From Sipunculus nudus (taxonomy: Eukaryota > Annelida > Sipuncula > Golfingiida > Sipunculidae): 64,000 nucleotides of DNA. Positions 12,666 to 25,576 of this stretch are shown in pieces. The stretch lies in the NCBI GenBank assembly GCA_026874595.1, contig CM049311.1:10633676-10697675 (forward strand), in the 5' to 3' direction. A program made the translations under genes and the position numbers. Under the pieces are notes generated by a model. The model had not been told where the DNA came from, made no database searches, and saw only the letters and a program-made list of their open reading frames with translations. The first letter of the stretch is position 1. The number at the start of each line of letters is the position of its first letter.

Positions 12666-14462
12666 CCATGTCAAAACTTGCGCTTAAAATCTAGGTGAGG
12701 AACCAAGTATTTTCGACATTTTGTTTTAATTGTACCACTTCGAATAAGATTAACTGCTTAAAATAGTTGTTAACTTTCTAACAATGTGCCTTTATTCAGT
12801 ATTATGTTGATATCTTTTTCATCTCCCGTTGAAGATATTCTAAAATGTGGTCTCCCCGTGGGCTAAGTTACAAGCAGCCTAGCCCTGCTGTACTACATAT
12901 ACCAAGGGAAGAAATGTTAGTAACGAATGGTGGCAACATGGGGTATTTACTGCGACGCATTTCTGGGAAAGTTGCACACCACGGCGTGTCAAACAACTGT
13001 GTGCACTGACCTTTCGGAAGTAGTGAACGTTTATACGTAGACCAAATAGACAAGATAGTCTGATCAAAAATACACCTTCTCACTGTTATGTTGATTTGTC
13101 TATTTTAGATATACCGGAAACATCAGGTACATAAAGGACAGGAAGTAATTCACAATTAATGTATCATTATCGTTTCAAAGTCTCGGAAAGATAGTCTTCT
13201 TAAAGTCCAATGTATTGATAGTTAATTCATGATTGCCATGTAGATTTACTTTTTGAAACTTGATGGTCATCTGAATTTGATTTGTTAAAAACAAAAACAA
13301 AAAAAAAAATAGTTTGAACGCAGTAGATTTCAAGGCCCACAAACCCTAACCAGCAAAGTCACACACTCATGAGTGCGGTTCTGTCCAGTGTGATAACCTT
13401 GTGATCATGGTTCAAGTGCACCAACCATTACTCTACCACGCTCTACAGCGTGATCGCATACCAACATAGTAACATTAATTGATGATCGACATATGAGCAG
13501 CAAGTGAAGGGCACATACTAATGAAAGGTAATTAGTGTGTACACAATATGTTTATCTTGTAACATCTCTTCTCCAGCAGGCAGTTGTCAATGCCACCAGC
13601 GTCATCCACTGTTTGGTGTGTGCTAAAATTGTCTCGAATGATGCCAATACATGTGCAAACGTCTTGAGACAGGTTTAGTGGGGCTCTTGCTTTGTTTTAA
13701 TGCACCGAGACTGATCAAAGGCTAAGTAAGACAAAATTGTTGCAGTCCCAGTCGGCTGTGATCAGGTGATATATGGAAATTTCCAACACCTGCTCGCGTC
13801 TTAAATGTAATGTATCTGATACAGGTCTTGGTTCGAATGATGTTTGTGTGGCCTAAGTAAATTGTTGTAAGCTAGCAAATGATGCCTCGTCTCTCATTCA
13901 TGGATTGTACTGAGGTACTGGATATTGCACGCTCGAAGAGGTGTGCCTTTTGTGATACGGGGCGACGTGAATAATCATACTTTAATAATTATACGAAACC
14001 TCATTCGATTGATCATAAGTCAGGTAAATTGATATGTGTCGCATTTCATGTATATTTTAATTTAGGGGTTCCGCGATCTACTGAAACATCGGTCGATACA
14101 AGAGGACCGAAACGATTATCACTGTTGTTGACGGGTATCGTTACGAATACGGATGGTCTGACAAAAACCGATGTGATCATCAATGACTCTGGTTAATTTA
14201 TAGTGAAAATGGTCATAAACCGTTGCAATAAAGCTAGTACGATTTCAGATTATAAACCGGAAATCCCTGATACGCTCCCCAACCAGTTTGTGCATCCACC
14301 TACCTCAGAACTATAGCCCACGGTTCAGAAACGCTCTGCCAACACACTGGACACGGTCGTTCCGAGGTGCTGGGAGCTCAATCGTTACGTTAACAGATGG
14401 CTATAGGTCACACTCCACGTCGAATGAGGCGTGACCATGTCTCCATTAACATATTTTTTTTA
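12666..14462. other. Non-coding stretch
   Basis: No gene is recognised. A tRNA-like B-box string (GGTTCAAGTGC) lies near 13410 without a complete cloverleaf. Confidence 0.5.
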
Positions 14463-14700
14463 CCATATTCCCAGGTTTATCCGTGCATTATTGACCTTTC
14501 ATTTGTGAATATTCCTTAATGACGCTCCAGAATCCGGAAAAGATTCTGTATGCACACCAAAATTTAATCGATACATCCTAGGCCCATTCCCGAAATGTCT
14601 TCAAAATTTCTTGAGATTCCATTCATGCTTATACTGTGAAGAAACACACAAACGCCCTAACGAACGGGGATGAACGCATACGCTCCTGGCGGAGGCCATA
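14463..14700 (-). repeat. Dispersed repeat (GCCTCCGCC...), copy 1
   Basis: On the minus strand it begins GGCCTCCGCCAGGAGCGTAT and runs through GCGTTCATCCCCG, a G/T-rich stretch and GAATGGAATCTCAAGAAATT to a CCTGGGAATATGG end. A diverged copy lies at 33098-33353. It resembles a widely dispersed invertebrate repeat (from memory). No coding frame is seen. Confidence 0.6.
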
Positions 14701-17363
14701 ATCATTATAACACAGAAATGTAACTGTTAACTGCATTTGAAGCCACTTGGCATTCTTTTCTTCATCAAAGTGCGATACTTTTTTTTCTATTATTGCTAAG
14801 CTGTTGCTTCCCTGTAGCCTTCCTTTGGTTTCTTAAATAATGTTGACATATCAACTTTCCTTAAATAATATATATTTATCAACAAGCATTTGCCATTTTA
14901 ATACTTATAAAAGGAATTCGGTCCACCTGTGTTCGCAAAGTTCTCTGAAACCGCGTTGCGTATGATACTGTGCTCTACTTCATTTTGAAGGTTATTTTTC
15001 ACTCAGTGACTAGCCGATATCAGAATAAATAATTTTTAATGTACACATCATTTTGAGTGATTTTTGCGTGTTTTCTAATATGAGCGGAGGCTATCACCAA
15101 AAACAGCCGAACTGCCTTCGGCAAAGACCGGATTTTCTTTGTGGTCACCTCAAGTCCAGAATTTAGCCGATTTCAGGATTCCTTGCATATGAATAACCTT
15201 GCTTTCAGTAAGGATTTTATGCATGTTGAGGCTGACATTTGACAAAGGCTCTGACCCACGTGTGTCGTCAGCAAATGTGAAAAACACATGACTCTGGCTC
15301 GCTTTACGAAAAGGAGGGGCTCAACCAAGGAGAATTAAAGACAAAACAAGTCCCCATTTCCGGAAAAGGTTTGGGTTTGGGTGAGGGCAAACGTTCCAGG
15401 CCTAATAATTGGTCTCTTACGAATGAAAAAGGTTGCAGCTGACCGACCCCCTGGACTCCCCTTGGGTCCGCTTCTGCTACCAACGAGGTATGCATATTTC
15501 CGTTTCTTTGTTCAGGAACAGTTTCCTTCCCTTAAAACGTACATTTCAATCTCTTTCATGTCTTCCTACTCCAATTAAATTAGAGGTTAAGCTATGTTGA
15601 ATTAATGTCTTCCTCACATTAACCTCTACTTTAAAAGTTCAAAAATAGTATCCAGTCAAAGATCATCGAAAACTGGAGTGCCCCCGCATCCCATTGGTTC
15701 GCAAAATAATTTAAACATTACCACTGACCAGGTCATCAAGGTCAACATACCGGTGTATGAATTTCTGAAGCGACTGGAATATCACGGCGAGGTTATAAGT
15801 GTATATGGACGGTATGATGTTTAGAATTCATGTAATGGAGAAGTAAGATGCAGAGAAAAATAAAGAGACAAAATTAAGATACAAGCAGCTGGACATAAAA
15901 ACATTTGCTGTTCACAGTAGTGTTGTGCCTCTGAGAGGTGCGCGAGTTATTCTACAGTCGTGCCAAAGCACTGAAAATCTATATTTTCTTTTATTTCTTG
16001 AAAAAAAGGGCCCCAACAATCCTCTCAATTAAAACATATCCCCAACCCCGGCAAAAGCCCGGTATACCGGGGTTATCAGCTTTTAATCGATATTCAAAGT
16101 TTTCCTGAACACCGGTCTTAATATATGTATGAAGTCTTTAAATCTAGTCAAACACCTGTAACGCAGATGCAGTGCATTAGGTCAGCCTTTAATGTTCATA
16201 TCATGCAGGTCTCCTGTAGTGGGTTTAATTAAATGCACTGCAGGTGGCGCTTCCTCTCTTTCCGAGATATCAGTCTAATCAAAAAGGGACTATTTTACGT
16301 AATCAAAGATGACACATTTTATGGTTACTTTCATGTATGCAAGCTAAACCTAATTTCGTTCTAAGTCACTCACTCCTCTGTAATTATCCTCACCTTTATG
16401 AACCTCTGAAATCTATTATAGACCCACAGTACCAGCATGATAAATCCTCTGTATTACCGTACATCGCATAAATTCCCCACACATTGACCTGTGTTAAATT
16501 TCATAATTAATATTAAAGTGTATTAACGCCATGGTACACCATGCACTGAAACTAAAATTGGCTAGATGGTGTCTCTCTCACCAGCATCGGGTTAATCTGG
16601 TGAGCTGTTCCGAATTCATCACAGGTAATCTGAAGGGGGGGGGGGGGGGGCTGGAATCAAAAAGCTAGAGGTAAGGCGACATTTGTGAACTACAAGGGAA
16701 ACGTGTTATGAGACCACCCTTGGGACTTGCCAAAAAGCTATCTTAATTCATAGGCGGTCTTATTAGATATTTCAGTTATAACCATTGAGAGTATTTCGGT
16801 TCATTCAAGAGTGGCCTTAATAGACAGGTATTCTTATTAGGCAGGTGTTCATTCAGACAGGTAGCACTGTATCTACTCTATTTCATCACCACCAGCAAAG
16901 CCTTATAATTCTAAGATATAGCATTCTTATCACGGGGTCTCCTGTATCCAACGTTGATTGATATTTTTTAAATATATACACCTGTGTTTAGGGAGGACAA
17001 TCTGCATGTACGGATAACTTCGTGTAATCATCAAGTTTGGTAAAAAATTAGACTTAATGCTTTATGTACATACGGCTTTACTATGCAGAGGACCACACAG
17101 GTGTAAATACTATCTTTAGTGACTGACTGAAAAGAATCCTACAAGAGTTTATATATACGAATTTCAACGTCTTGATGGTCAACCAGACGATTGTACTCGA
17201 CAAGCGACAATGCGTATCCGCCAATATCTGATCACAGAGGCAAGGATCCGAGGCATTCATTGTCTATTGTGGCTATAGCTCTCCGATCTCCGAAACGTCA
17301 GAGCAGTTTATGTGCATATGTGAGATATGTGCATGGATGTATGCTGCGTGAACGGTATTGTCG
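14701..17363. other. Non-coding stretch
   Basis: The end of another MITE of the CGGATCC family is suggested by CCCCTTGGGTCCGCTTCTGC at 15460-15479. A poly-G tract is at 16635. No gene is recognised. Confidence 0.5.
16635..16650. repeat. Poly-G tract
   Basis: Sixteen uninterrupted G's. Confidence 0.9.
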
Positions 17364-18020
17364 GTGGCGCCACAAGTCTTGCGTGTGAAAAAAAAAAATA
17401 TCCAAGATGAATTAAGTGCAAACTTTCAGGCCGATATATCAAACCTCTCCTGAGATTTGTGATTTTCACCCAATACAGACGCATGGATCGACGCAGTGCG
17501 AACACGATTGCAGGTTGCGAAAAGTACCTAAAATCTACAGACATGCCAAATTTCAGAATTATAAATCATACTGCAATAGATATATGTGTAATTTTCAGCA
17601 ATAATAGAGGGAGGTCACACAAAATTTGTAGAAGGCGCCCCCAGTCCTGTAGATGTGCAAAACTATTCAAAATCTATTAACAGACAAACGTTCAGACCTA
17701 TACCGTAAACCATTCCTGAAATAATGGCGAGGATATATACAACGATTGTGATTGAAGATTGGGCCACCGGTCTTGCATGCATTCAAGGCCGACACATTAA
17801 GCCATCCCTTAGATGTGTAACTTTCACCCAGAAGAGAAGCATAGATGGATAAATTATTGTAGATTATCTTGTGTACGAGATAATCATATCTAAAATAGTT
17901 CCAACAGGCACAATTTCAGGCTGACACAGCAAACCCACTCTTGAGATATGAGAAAAGACGCATGGATGAATACCACGTGAAAAATACTGAAATTGACGCC
18001 ACCAGTCTTTGTTAGACAAC
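17364..18020 (+). repeat. Degenerate repeat region with GCGCCAC and TTTCAGGCCGACA motifs
   Basis: Related strings recur irregularly. TTTCAGGCCGATA-like motifs occur at 17424, 17690, 17782 and 17914, followed by CTxxTGAGAT and ACGCATGGAT. GCGCCACAAGTCTTG-like motifs occur at 17368, 17635, 17764 and 17996. It is probably an old, rearranged satellite. Confidence 0.55.
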
Positions 18021-18183
18021 GGGTCTAATGTGATCCTATAATGATTTGAAGTTTCATAATATTCGATCTGGAGGTTCATAGAAGTAAACCGAAAAGAAGG
18101 CGACAGCGAAACCCCCTGAAAAAAGTATCTTCCAGTTCAACCAGTGCATTTAAATGTTCGAGTAATACAGGCTTAAAAAAATT

Positions 18184-18352
18184 AGGGGCGGACCCAGGAT
18201 TTTGGGAAGGGCTGGTCAAAAGACTAGTAAAGAAACATTAAAAAGGTCTTAAAGTCCGGAAAGTGGGTCTGGGCTATAAAATAGGTTGACCGGACAACAA
18301 ACGTTTTGTGGCTGAAGACCTCTGGAACCCCTCCCCCTGGATCCGTAATTCT
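18184..18352. mobile_element. hAT-like MITE copy beside the solo LTR
   Basis: It begins AGGGGCGGACCCAGGATTTT and ends CCCCCTGGATCCGTAATTCT. It shares the ACGTTTTGTGGCTGAAGAC block with the copy at 54594 (ACGTTTTGGTGGCTTGAA). It ends about 20 bp before the LTR at 18377. Confidence 0.6.
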
Positions 18353-18376
18353 AAAAGAAAGATAAAGGATATATTT

Positions 18377-19181
18377 TGTTACAGGCTCCAATAATAATAG
18401 ATCACGATATCGTGACGAGCACAAACCCTTGTTACGGAGACAAACAAAAATTAGATTCCGCAACACTAGGCAGCGTAAAATGTCTAGGGGGAAAAAGAAG
18501 CCAGTGGTTTATGTTAACAAATAATTAAAATTTATTCTTAGAACAATCCTAACATTAAAATACACTAAATCAATACAATTACACAGTATTTAAGACATAA
18601 CAATAATAAAAATGTACATCACCAGAGTCCGGATCCTAGGCTTTGATTCCTGGATACCACAAATGTCACATTCCAACAAGAGTCTTTTAGCACTAATAAT
18701 CTACGTGACCAGTTCAAGTAAATCTTTCCGGTGAATAGTCCAATTAAATCTGTTATGACAGTCTGTTGTAATTCGGATGTTCTGGTAAAATCCGATAGGG
18801 AAACTGAAGACAATCTATATAAAATCTGTATAAAGTTTGTATAAAGTCCATAGAATATCTGTAACCTTGCAATTATCGGAGTAGGTCCCAAGACTGACGA
18901 GAAAGTCGCACCCTTTATTGTCCACTCGTATTTTTTCTTTTTTTTCGGCTCCAAACACAGCCCCTATTTATAGCTTTTTCTCCCACATCCAGAAGATTCT
19001 AGTCCGGAACCTTCCGAAGAACAAACTCGAACCTTTTAGACTACAACGAACACGTGTCCTTACACTCTCCAAGCGCGGTTCCCATAGCAACGCACAGGAC
19101 TTGCGCCTAACACGAATCAGAACGCCAGGCACAAGTCAAGCCATGCAAATTCCTGCGCATAATAAACAGATACATGTAACA
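18377..19181 (-). mobile_element. Solo LTR (copy 1), 805 bp
   Basis: It begins TGTTACA and ends TGTAACA, a perfect 7-bp terminal inverted repeat with TG/CA ends typical of LTRs. It is flanked by ATTT on both sides (18373-18376 and 19182-19185), a 4-bp target duplication. Read on the minus strand it has a clear TATA box (TATAAATAGGGGC, near 18960-18972) and a downstream AATAAA near 18530, as expected for U3 and R regions. No gag or pol coding sequence lies beside it, so it is a solo LTR. A diverged second copy is at 27298-28213. Confidence 0.8.
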
Positions 19182-19185
19182 ATTT

Positions 19186-21429
19186 CATGCTCCCACATTA
19201 AATGTCCAGTTGGAGATGTAGTAAATCAGAACAAAGGAGCGATTTGGTTTCTGTAGATAGAGCATTTAATATTTCGCTAAAGCCCCAGTCCCTTAAGGAT
19301 ACGACCAGTTCCGACCAGATACACCTTACAATCGTTTTAAATTTTGGACAATCGTAAGCCGTTGTTGCGCGAGATGTCGCAGGGAGAAAATAGGCCGTAA
19401 GCTAAGCTTTACATCCTTCACAAATACCGTCCTCGGACGCGTATTGTCATGTGTAGTCGCTACTGATCGTTAGTTGTCTTAGAAGTGTTTAAAACCTATC
19501 GTGCGATATCCTTTGACAGTTAAATCTAATCGCAACCAACCATATGTATGACTGTGACCATAAAGGTTGTCTTATTACATGTGTAAGACTCTTGAACGAC
19601 CACATGTATTAAGTCGCAAGATTGTCGTGGATATTCTACGCTGATCATACCACAAGTGGTGGTGATCATTTTTTTTTGGTCGTGCGACTTCCGTGTGATA
19701 GCCTTTTCATAATATGACCGTAATTTATTTTATGCCAGATAGCCACCTCCACCACCTTGGACCAGTGACTATAGCTTTGAACAACAAGCAGCTAGAAATT
19801 CAATTTTGAAACATGCTGGTGGGCCTGTATAGTTCTTATATGTCGACGCTTAAGAAAAAAGTGGTTTGTCCATCCAGGGCATTTCGCAATTATATGATTC
19901 GTGATTTCGTGACTTTACAGTACGGAATAATTCATTAGGATCTTGTATGGCCTTCATGACACGATTCGCAGTAGGCGGTTTAATTAGACGTCATACAGTC
20001 TGTAAATGGTGAAGTGACAACAGACATGAGGTGGTAGGTGGCATTACTTCTGTCGGCTATAATATACTTCTCGTGTCACTGGGTTATCTGTCCTATAACA
20101 GTCTAGATGCTTTTATCTTACGGAATAAGTATGTGTTTAAATTATTTCATCGTGTGAAATAAATATTTGATAAAATAATAGTTCACGTGAAACAGACAAT
20201 TACATGTATAGGTATAAAATAAGAGTTCAACAGCGGACAATTTTGTCAAGGCCTTTTTCTGGCAATCACGCCACATTAGAATTACGTTAAGCTCATGTTT
20301 CTTTCAAAACTTCCTATGATAAATTCATTTGAAAAATTTAGGAATATTATTCTCAGACTGCCTGATGTTTTGATTTCTCTCTATCTTCCCTGCAGAATAA
20401 ACTTACTCAACCAAACTTTGTTTCCAAAAGTGGCAGTGTAGCAATTATACAAAATTAATTTTAAGTTTAAGAAATATAACAAATTACAATCCGAAATTAT
20501 CCACTTATTTGATACGAGTTTTCTCATTTTATCTTGTATAACTCCAGCCTTTACAGGCTGTCTCATATTTAAAGGTCTCATATTAAAAGATGTCAGTTTG
20601 TTATTCTTAGATGTTAGCCTCTCTAATTGTCATGATTCCTGGTTGTTCATATTTATAAATATTTTTATCATAAAACATTTACAAATTGCCGCATATTTTC
20701 ATATTGTTCAGTATACCAAAATGTTAAACTCGAAAACCGGCAATAATTTTTTTTCAGACATGAGGAGCGGTTGCAGTTGCGATGACGTTCTTAAAGCTTA
20801 TTGTAGTGAAAGACCATCAGAATATGAGGAAACGAAAATCACACGTGCTCCGATATATTTTCAAGCACATATAGTAACATTGTGTACTTAAGTTAAACTC
20901 TATTGACAAATTGTTATGAAGACACTTTTTTGTCATAAGTTTAATCTGGCAAAGATGTCGCAGGTTATATTTTCACCAATGTCTTTTCTTCTTGTTGTTT
21001 TGTTCAGATACTTGGTATTTCTTAAGATAATTAATATATGATTAAGGTAGAAGCGGTGTCGATTATTTTTCTTTTTGCATACGCCTATTTCTGGTGTATA
21101 AGATATCCAAAAAGCTTAGGGATATGTCAAATTTTAATACATTTTTTTAAATAGAACAATTAAAATATATATTAATTCTTTTAATAGAACCAAGAAAGTA
21201 TTTATTATTTTTGATGGTGATCTGAATACGGTATGGCTATGCCCAGCTGTACGTTCTCCAAGGGATGTCTGGCTATGTAGTGCAAATGTGGGACGTAAAA
21301 GACGCAGATATGTTGAACATAAAAGCCTAGGTTTCACTTGCCACACTCTTCTACGGTGTCTCACGCGTGTACGTTTCAGCTACAGTAAGCCAGGACGTGT
21401 CGATGTCGGGAATGAACATGATGAAATGG
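19186..21429. other. Non-coding stretch
   Basis: It was searched for a signal-peptide exon of the neurotrophin. Short hydrophobic frames at 20611 and 20980 lack a suitable length, donor or phase. Nothing else is recognised. Confidence 0.5.
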
Positions 21430-21700
21430 TAGACGGCGTTTTCGTGACGTTCGTGGCACGTTCTTCCCACGGTATTTCACGTTCATACACGGAGCTGCTA
21501 CGGTAAAAACGACGTTTTCCTACGGTAAAACGCGGCGGGCCGTAGAGGAGCGTAGGTACGCCCCGTTCTTCCCAGTGCTCGCCACGTTCTCGCTACGGTA
21601 GTACTACTGTTATCTACGTTCTCCTACGGTAGTGTCATGGCAGCGTGACGGCAACTACCATCAGTCACGTTTTCCTACGGCATCCCCCGGCAGTGGAACA
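21430..21700. repeat. CpG-rich degenerate repeat (ACGTTCTCCTACGGTA)
   Basis: Variants of ACGTTTTCCTACGGTA recur at roughly 25-35 bp spacing, with intervening GC-rich pieces (CGCGGCGGGCCGTAG). The local CpG density is much higher than in the flanking AT-rich DNA. No convincing coding frame is seen. Confidence 0.6.
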
Positions 21701-24374
21701 TGTTGGGGTGACGAGGATTCACCGTTACCCAGCTCCTTGGGTTTTGACACGCCTATCAAGGTGCCACGGGGTGCACATTTCTGTGACAGGGGCCACCTTC
21801 TGTTCCGTTCGTTATGAACATTTCAAAGAGAAAATGGACATCGCACGTGGGAGAAGCGAGACGTGAGACCTAACCTTCACACGTTAGCCTGCGCGCCATT
21901 TACAGGAAATGGAGAGCAAGACCTGAAGTCTGAGCCATTTGGGAGTGTCCTCGTTTTTTTAAGTTACTAAAAAGCAGGACCTTCACATCTCAACCCCTTT
22001 GAAACTTATGTTGGAGTAAATACTCAAGGTTTCCTTTAAAGCAACCACTAGCATTGCCATACTTGCAAGTTAATTCTCCAGAAGATGACTTTTCTACTTC
22101 ACAACAGACAGCGTGCTGTCTGGTTATATTATTGTTGTTTTCTAAACCTTAACCCTGTCTTCCGAAAAAATATCATTAAGTTTGTTGGCAGCATAAGATA
22201 AATATCAACACCCCTTGAAATAGTCTGAAGGCATAGGTTATTAAAGCGATCGGCAATTTCTTGCTATTTTATAATGCTGTCACAATAGGTCTTCCTAAAT
22301 ATGATTTCTAGTACCATAAATATTTCGAAATATACAGACAGCTTAAGTAAGAGGTCCTGTGGTGTGGAGCCATGAAGATGCGTCTAGAAATTCGCAAGGT
22401 GTACAATCACTAATTTTTAATCAAAGATTCTATTTTCTAATTCTGATGCGCTAATACAGTTCACTCATTTGAATATAAGAGCAGATACATAGTATTCCAT
22501 TACGGTCAAAAACCGAATTTTTTGTCAATCAGGATTTAGCGAAAAAGAATAAAATCTAGAGTTAAATGGATTCAATATAAAAAAAAGCACAACTTAGTAT
22601 ACCTTGAATCTGAAATACACTGAAATCCAGTATTTGGAGGAAAGGAACGGTTTACTGTTACACCGAGGGACTAATGCCCTGAAAAGGTGCCCGGAAGGCC
22701 TGTTAACCTAAACAAAACTGAACAAAAACACTCCACAAAAGGTAATTTCTCACAGTAAAAGGGTTCAAATCTCCAACCCCCCACCCCCTGCATATGACCC
22801 TTATTTCATTAAATATGTGTGTAATTGTTCGAGAAGTGTTTGTTCAAGAGTTTTAAATAAGAACTGATACCATGACAAATCTTTGTCCAACAAAATTAAC
22901 GCCAAACGCTTAACCATTTACTGGCCCAGGGAAGGCCTTAGCCATGGGTATGCTTGGTTTCCCGTGAGGCCGATGGTATAAATATCGGGCCTCTGTGTGT
23001 TTATATGTACTGATTTCTTAAATAGAGGCCTTGACCTGAAGTTCCAATTATTATGTCTAAATTAATTTAAACCATCTAAATCTGGAATAACCATTACTGT
23101 ATTGCAAAGAAAATAAAATAAAAAATACCTCATATCATGTATTTAAGTTATTGGAATTGATATTTAAACAATAGATAAAGTATATTTCTAAAACACTGCC
23201 ACTGGCCGCTCTCGTTCAAATTCCAAGGATCTATTTAAATCTAAACCGCCCTTGTACTGAGAACCCCAGTCAGTCTCACTGATTTGTCAATATTTGTTTG
23301 TTTGAAGACTTTACACAAACCAACTTTGATTCAATTGTGGATAAGATAATGTACAAAATGCAATAATGTATGCAAAACGATAATCCTTGTTTCAAAACAT
23401 GAATTTGTACTCCTGCCGTCCACAAACTATGCTCAACCATATCAGGCCAGGTTCATGCTATACGGAAACAAATGCGTTCCTGTACCTTGGCCAAAATATT
23501 AATGTGACCAAAGATCAAAGTGCAATAATTGATAATAAAACAAGGTTTGTACGTCATTTCCTTGAGTTTGCCAGACTGTTTCAGCTTGCCAATGGGCACA
23601 GATCATTCAGTGGTTTCCTCCACAGATCCAGATAAAGGGGAAATACAGACTTGCAGAATAGCAGACTGACTCGTGTGAGGAGATTATTTTTAACTCAGTC
23701 GTTTGAGGTTTTGGGGTCAGCCTTGAGGTTAATGGTTTTGCCAGGGCAATATTCTTGTTCTTAGCAACCGACGTTGACTTAATCAAACAAATGACACAGT
23801 GGGGAAAATAAAAGCTAAGATGATGATTTGTCAATGTTTACCGCAAGTCGACGATCACGTAGTCAAAAGGGACCCACGTTTTACCAGCCATCCCACTGGT
23901 AAAAGATAACGCCTCTGCTGAAGATACCGCTGTCGCCCCCTCTGGGTCAGCTCATATTTCAACATGCCGGCTCACAGATATCAAATATTAGCATCTGTGT
24001 CTGATTCCTATGTTAAGGAAGGTCACTGATGACTGGTGTACCGAAATATCCTCGTGAATTCTGATACCAGAACGTCAATCAATCCGAGACATTAATCTCC
24101 AACAGTCTTGATTTATGTATTCGTTAGACTGTGTTGTAAAAGAATGACACGGACAAAGAATATTCTATTTCTGGCAATTTAAAATCATGGAAAATGCATC
24201 TACCAAAATATATGATGAATGAAACAAATATTTCACATCTCCTTTCAGGAGGAGACCACCGATTGAGCTTGTCAGTGCCAATTAAGTTATTTGGCAAACT
24301 CAACCCATGTGGTAACATTATGTTATTCTTTATTCACAAATAACAATGTAGGTTGTCGCCCTCTTATTTTAAAC

Positions 24375-24640
24375 GTTTACATAATCGCAGTCTCACTTAA
24401 GTGCATATTCATTTACACGCATAAACGTGTACGTCTCAACTGTTAAAGTGTAGAACATTTTCCTCTTTCATGTAAACGTATGTGGTGTCGTTTTATCACA
24501 TGCAATAGTGTATGTTAGCGTAGTCCTACGTGTATAAGTGTACGTTATCACTCTCAACCTGTAAAAGAGTGTGTAAGCACACTATCCCTTGTAAAAAAAA
24601 AATGAATTTTATCACGCTCTCTTCTTTGTTAAAGTGGATC
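24375..24640. repeat. Degenerate tandem repeat of about 40 bp
   Basis: The string CTCTCAACxTGTAAAAGTGTAC and variants recur about six times (24387, 24437, 24468, 24540, 24556, 24620), each diverged. Confidence 0.5.
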
Positions 24641-25081
24641 ATAATCTCAAAAATAAAAGTATATGTTTAGAGGCAAGAAAGACGTCGTTATAGATAACTA
24701 GAACGCTGGTGTAGTGCTGATGTCATCAAAATTGATATCTGTCAAAAGTCGTTTAAATGTATGAATATATCAGTAACGCAGTATTGCTGGTATTCTAAAA
24801 TTAAAAGGACCGATCGGCTGGCCTGATGGTGCACAGGGCCTTGAAAAAAATATTAACCGGGTAAGCGACATTATATCCAACACTAGGCCCCTCCACCTGC
24901 CACCTACATGATCAGCCTCCGCACAAACTGAATTTGGTTTTAATTATTTCTAATTCGGGCATGAGTGCAGTTCATGCAGCCTTGAAAGACTGGGAAGTTG
25001 TTTTAAAAGTGTTTAACATAACGTTATAATGTAAGTGAGCAAAGTTTAATTAGTTCCAAGGTTGGATTGACATATGATAGC

Positions 25082-25100
25082 GGGGGGGGGGGGGGGGGGG
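25082..25100. repeat. Poly-G tract
   Basis: Nineteen G's, about 400 bp upstream of the first visible neurotrophin exon. Confidence 0.9.
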
Positions 25101-25507
25101 CACCCGGTGATTATGCATTGTTTACAGACTGCAGTCGTTCTATATCTTCTTCCCTGTAACCGCTGCTTTCTATAGCAAGATCGTCCGGGTTTTCGTCACC
25201 ATGTCATCAGATCAATAAGAGCGTGGTTTGCATCAACGTTCTAAAATTTCAGTGTTTACTTTCTCGGTGATTATTACCAGGACCCCATCGAAAAACATCT
25301 GAACATGCTGAATGGGCCATCCTGGTAAAATATATGTATAAATAAAATAAAACCCAGTTCTCGTCGGTCTGATTCTTGGCTCTGTGCTAGCCTTGGTGCT
25401 GAGGCCCCGACAAACCTGCAAAACTGGAACGACTCCAGTGTATAACCGCAAGGAGGGTAAGAATCTATTAAAGAATGCACAGTAACATGTTTTTTTTTTC
25501 ATTTCAG

Positions 25508-25576
25508 GTGCTCTCTACACTCCTTCCAATCACGAACAACTCAGACGAATTCTAGCAGAGGATGATTATTGGGAAG
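25508..25576 (+). CDS. Neurotrophin prodomain exon (first visible coding exon)
   Basis: A strong acceptor precedes it: a run of ten T's, then CATTTCAG. The donor is AAG|GTTGGT, which is moderate. Only one frame is open. It starts with two bases that complete a split codon and reads ALYTPSNHEQLRRILAEDDY, then WE, and ends with one base of the next codon. The peptide is charged and helix-prone, as expected for a propeptide. It has no hydrophobic signal sequence, so a further upstream exon ending in phase 1 is required. Assignment to the neurotrophin gene is inferred from phase compatibility with 34647-34700. The peptide itself has no family signature that I recognise. Confidence 0.65.

Larger units (their letters stand above)
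21701..25507. other. Sequence upstream of the first visible neurotrophin exon
   Basis: No promoter, first exon or gene could be supported. It contains the degenerate repeat at 24375-24640, a short hairpin (TTTTACCAG / CTGGTAAAA, 23879-23904) and the poly-G tract at 25082. Confidence 0.5.

Noticed and set aside
13385-13460. tRNA-like sequence with GGTTCAAGTGC
   Set aside because: No full cloverleaf or paired acceptor stem could be drawn in either orientation; at most it is an old SINE scrap.
18619-19256. Overlapping frames of 111 and 112 codons on both strands
   Set aside because: They lie within the solo LTR, overlap in antisense and show no domain.
20611-20660. MLASLIVMIPG as a neurotrophin signal peptide
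   Set aside because: The phase would fit, but the donor (GTTGTT) is poor, the hydrophobic stretch is too short and the start context is weak.
20981-21020. MSFLLVVLFRYL as a neurotrophin signal peptide
   Set aside because: The possible donor leaves phase 0 where phase 1 is required, and a stop follows soon.
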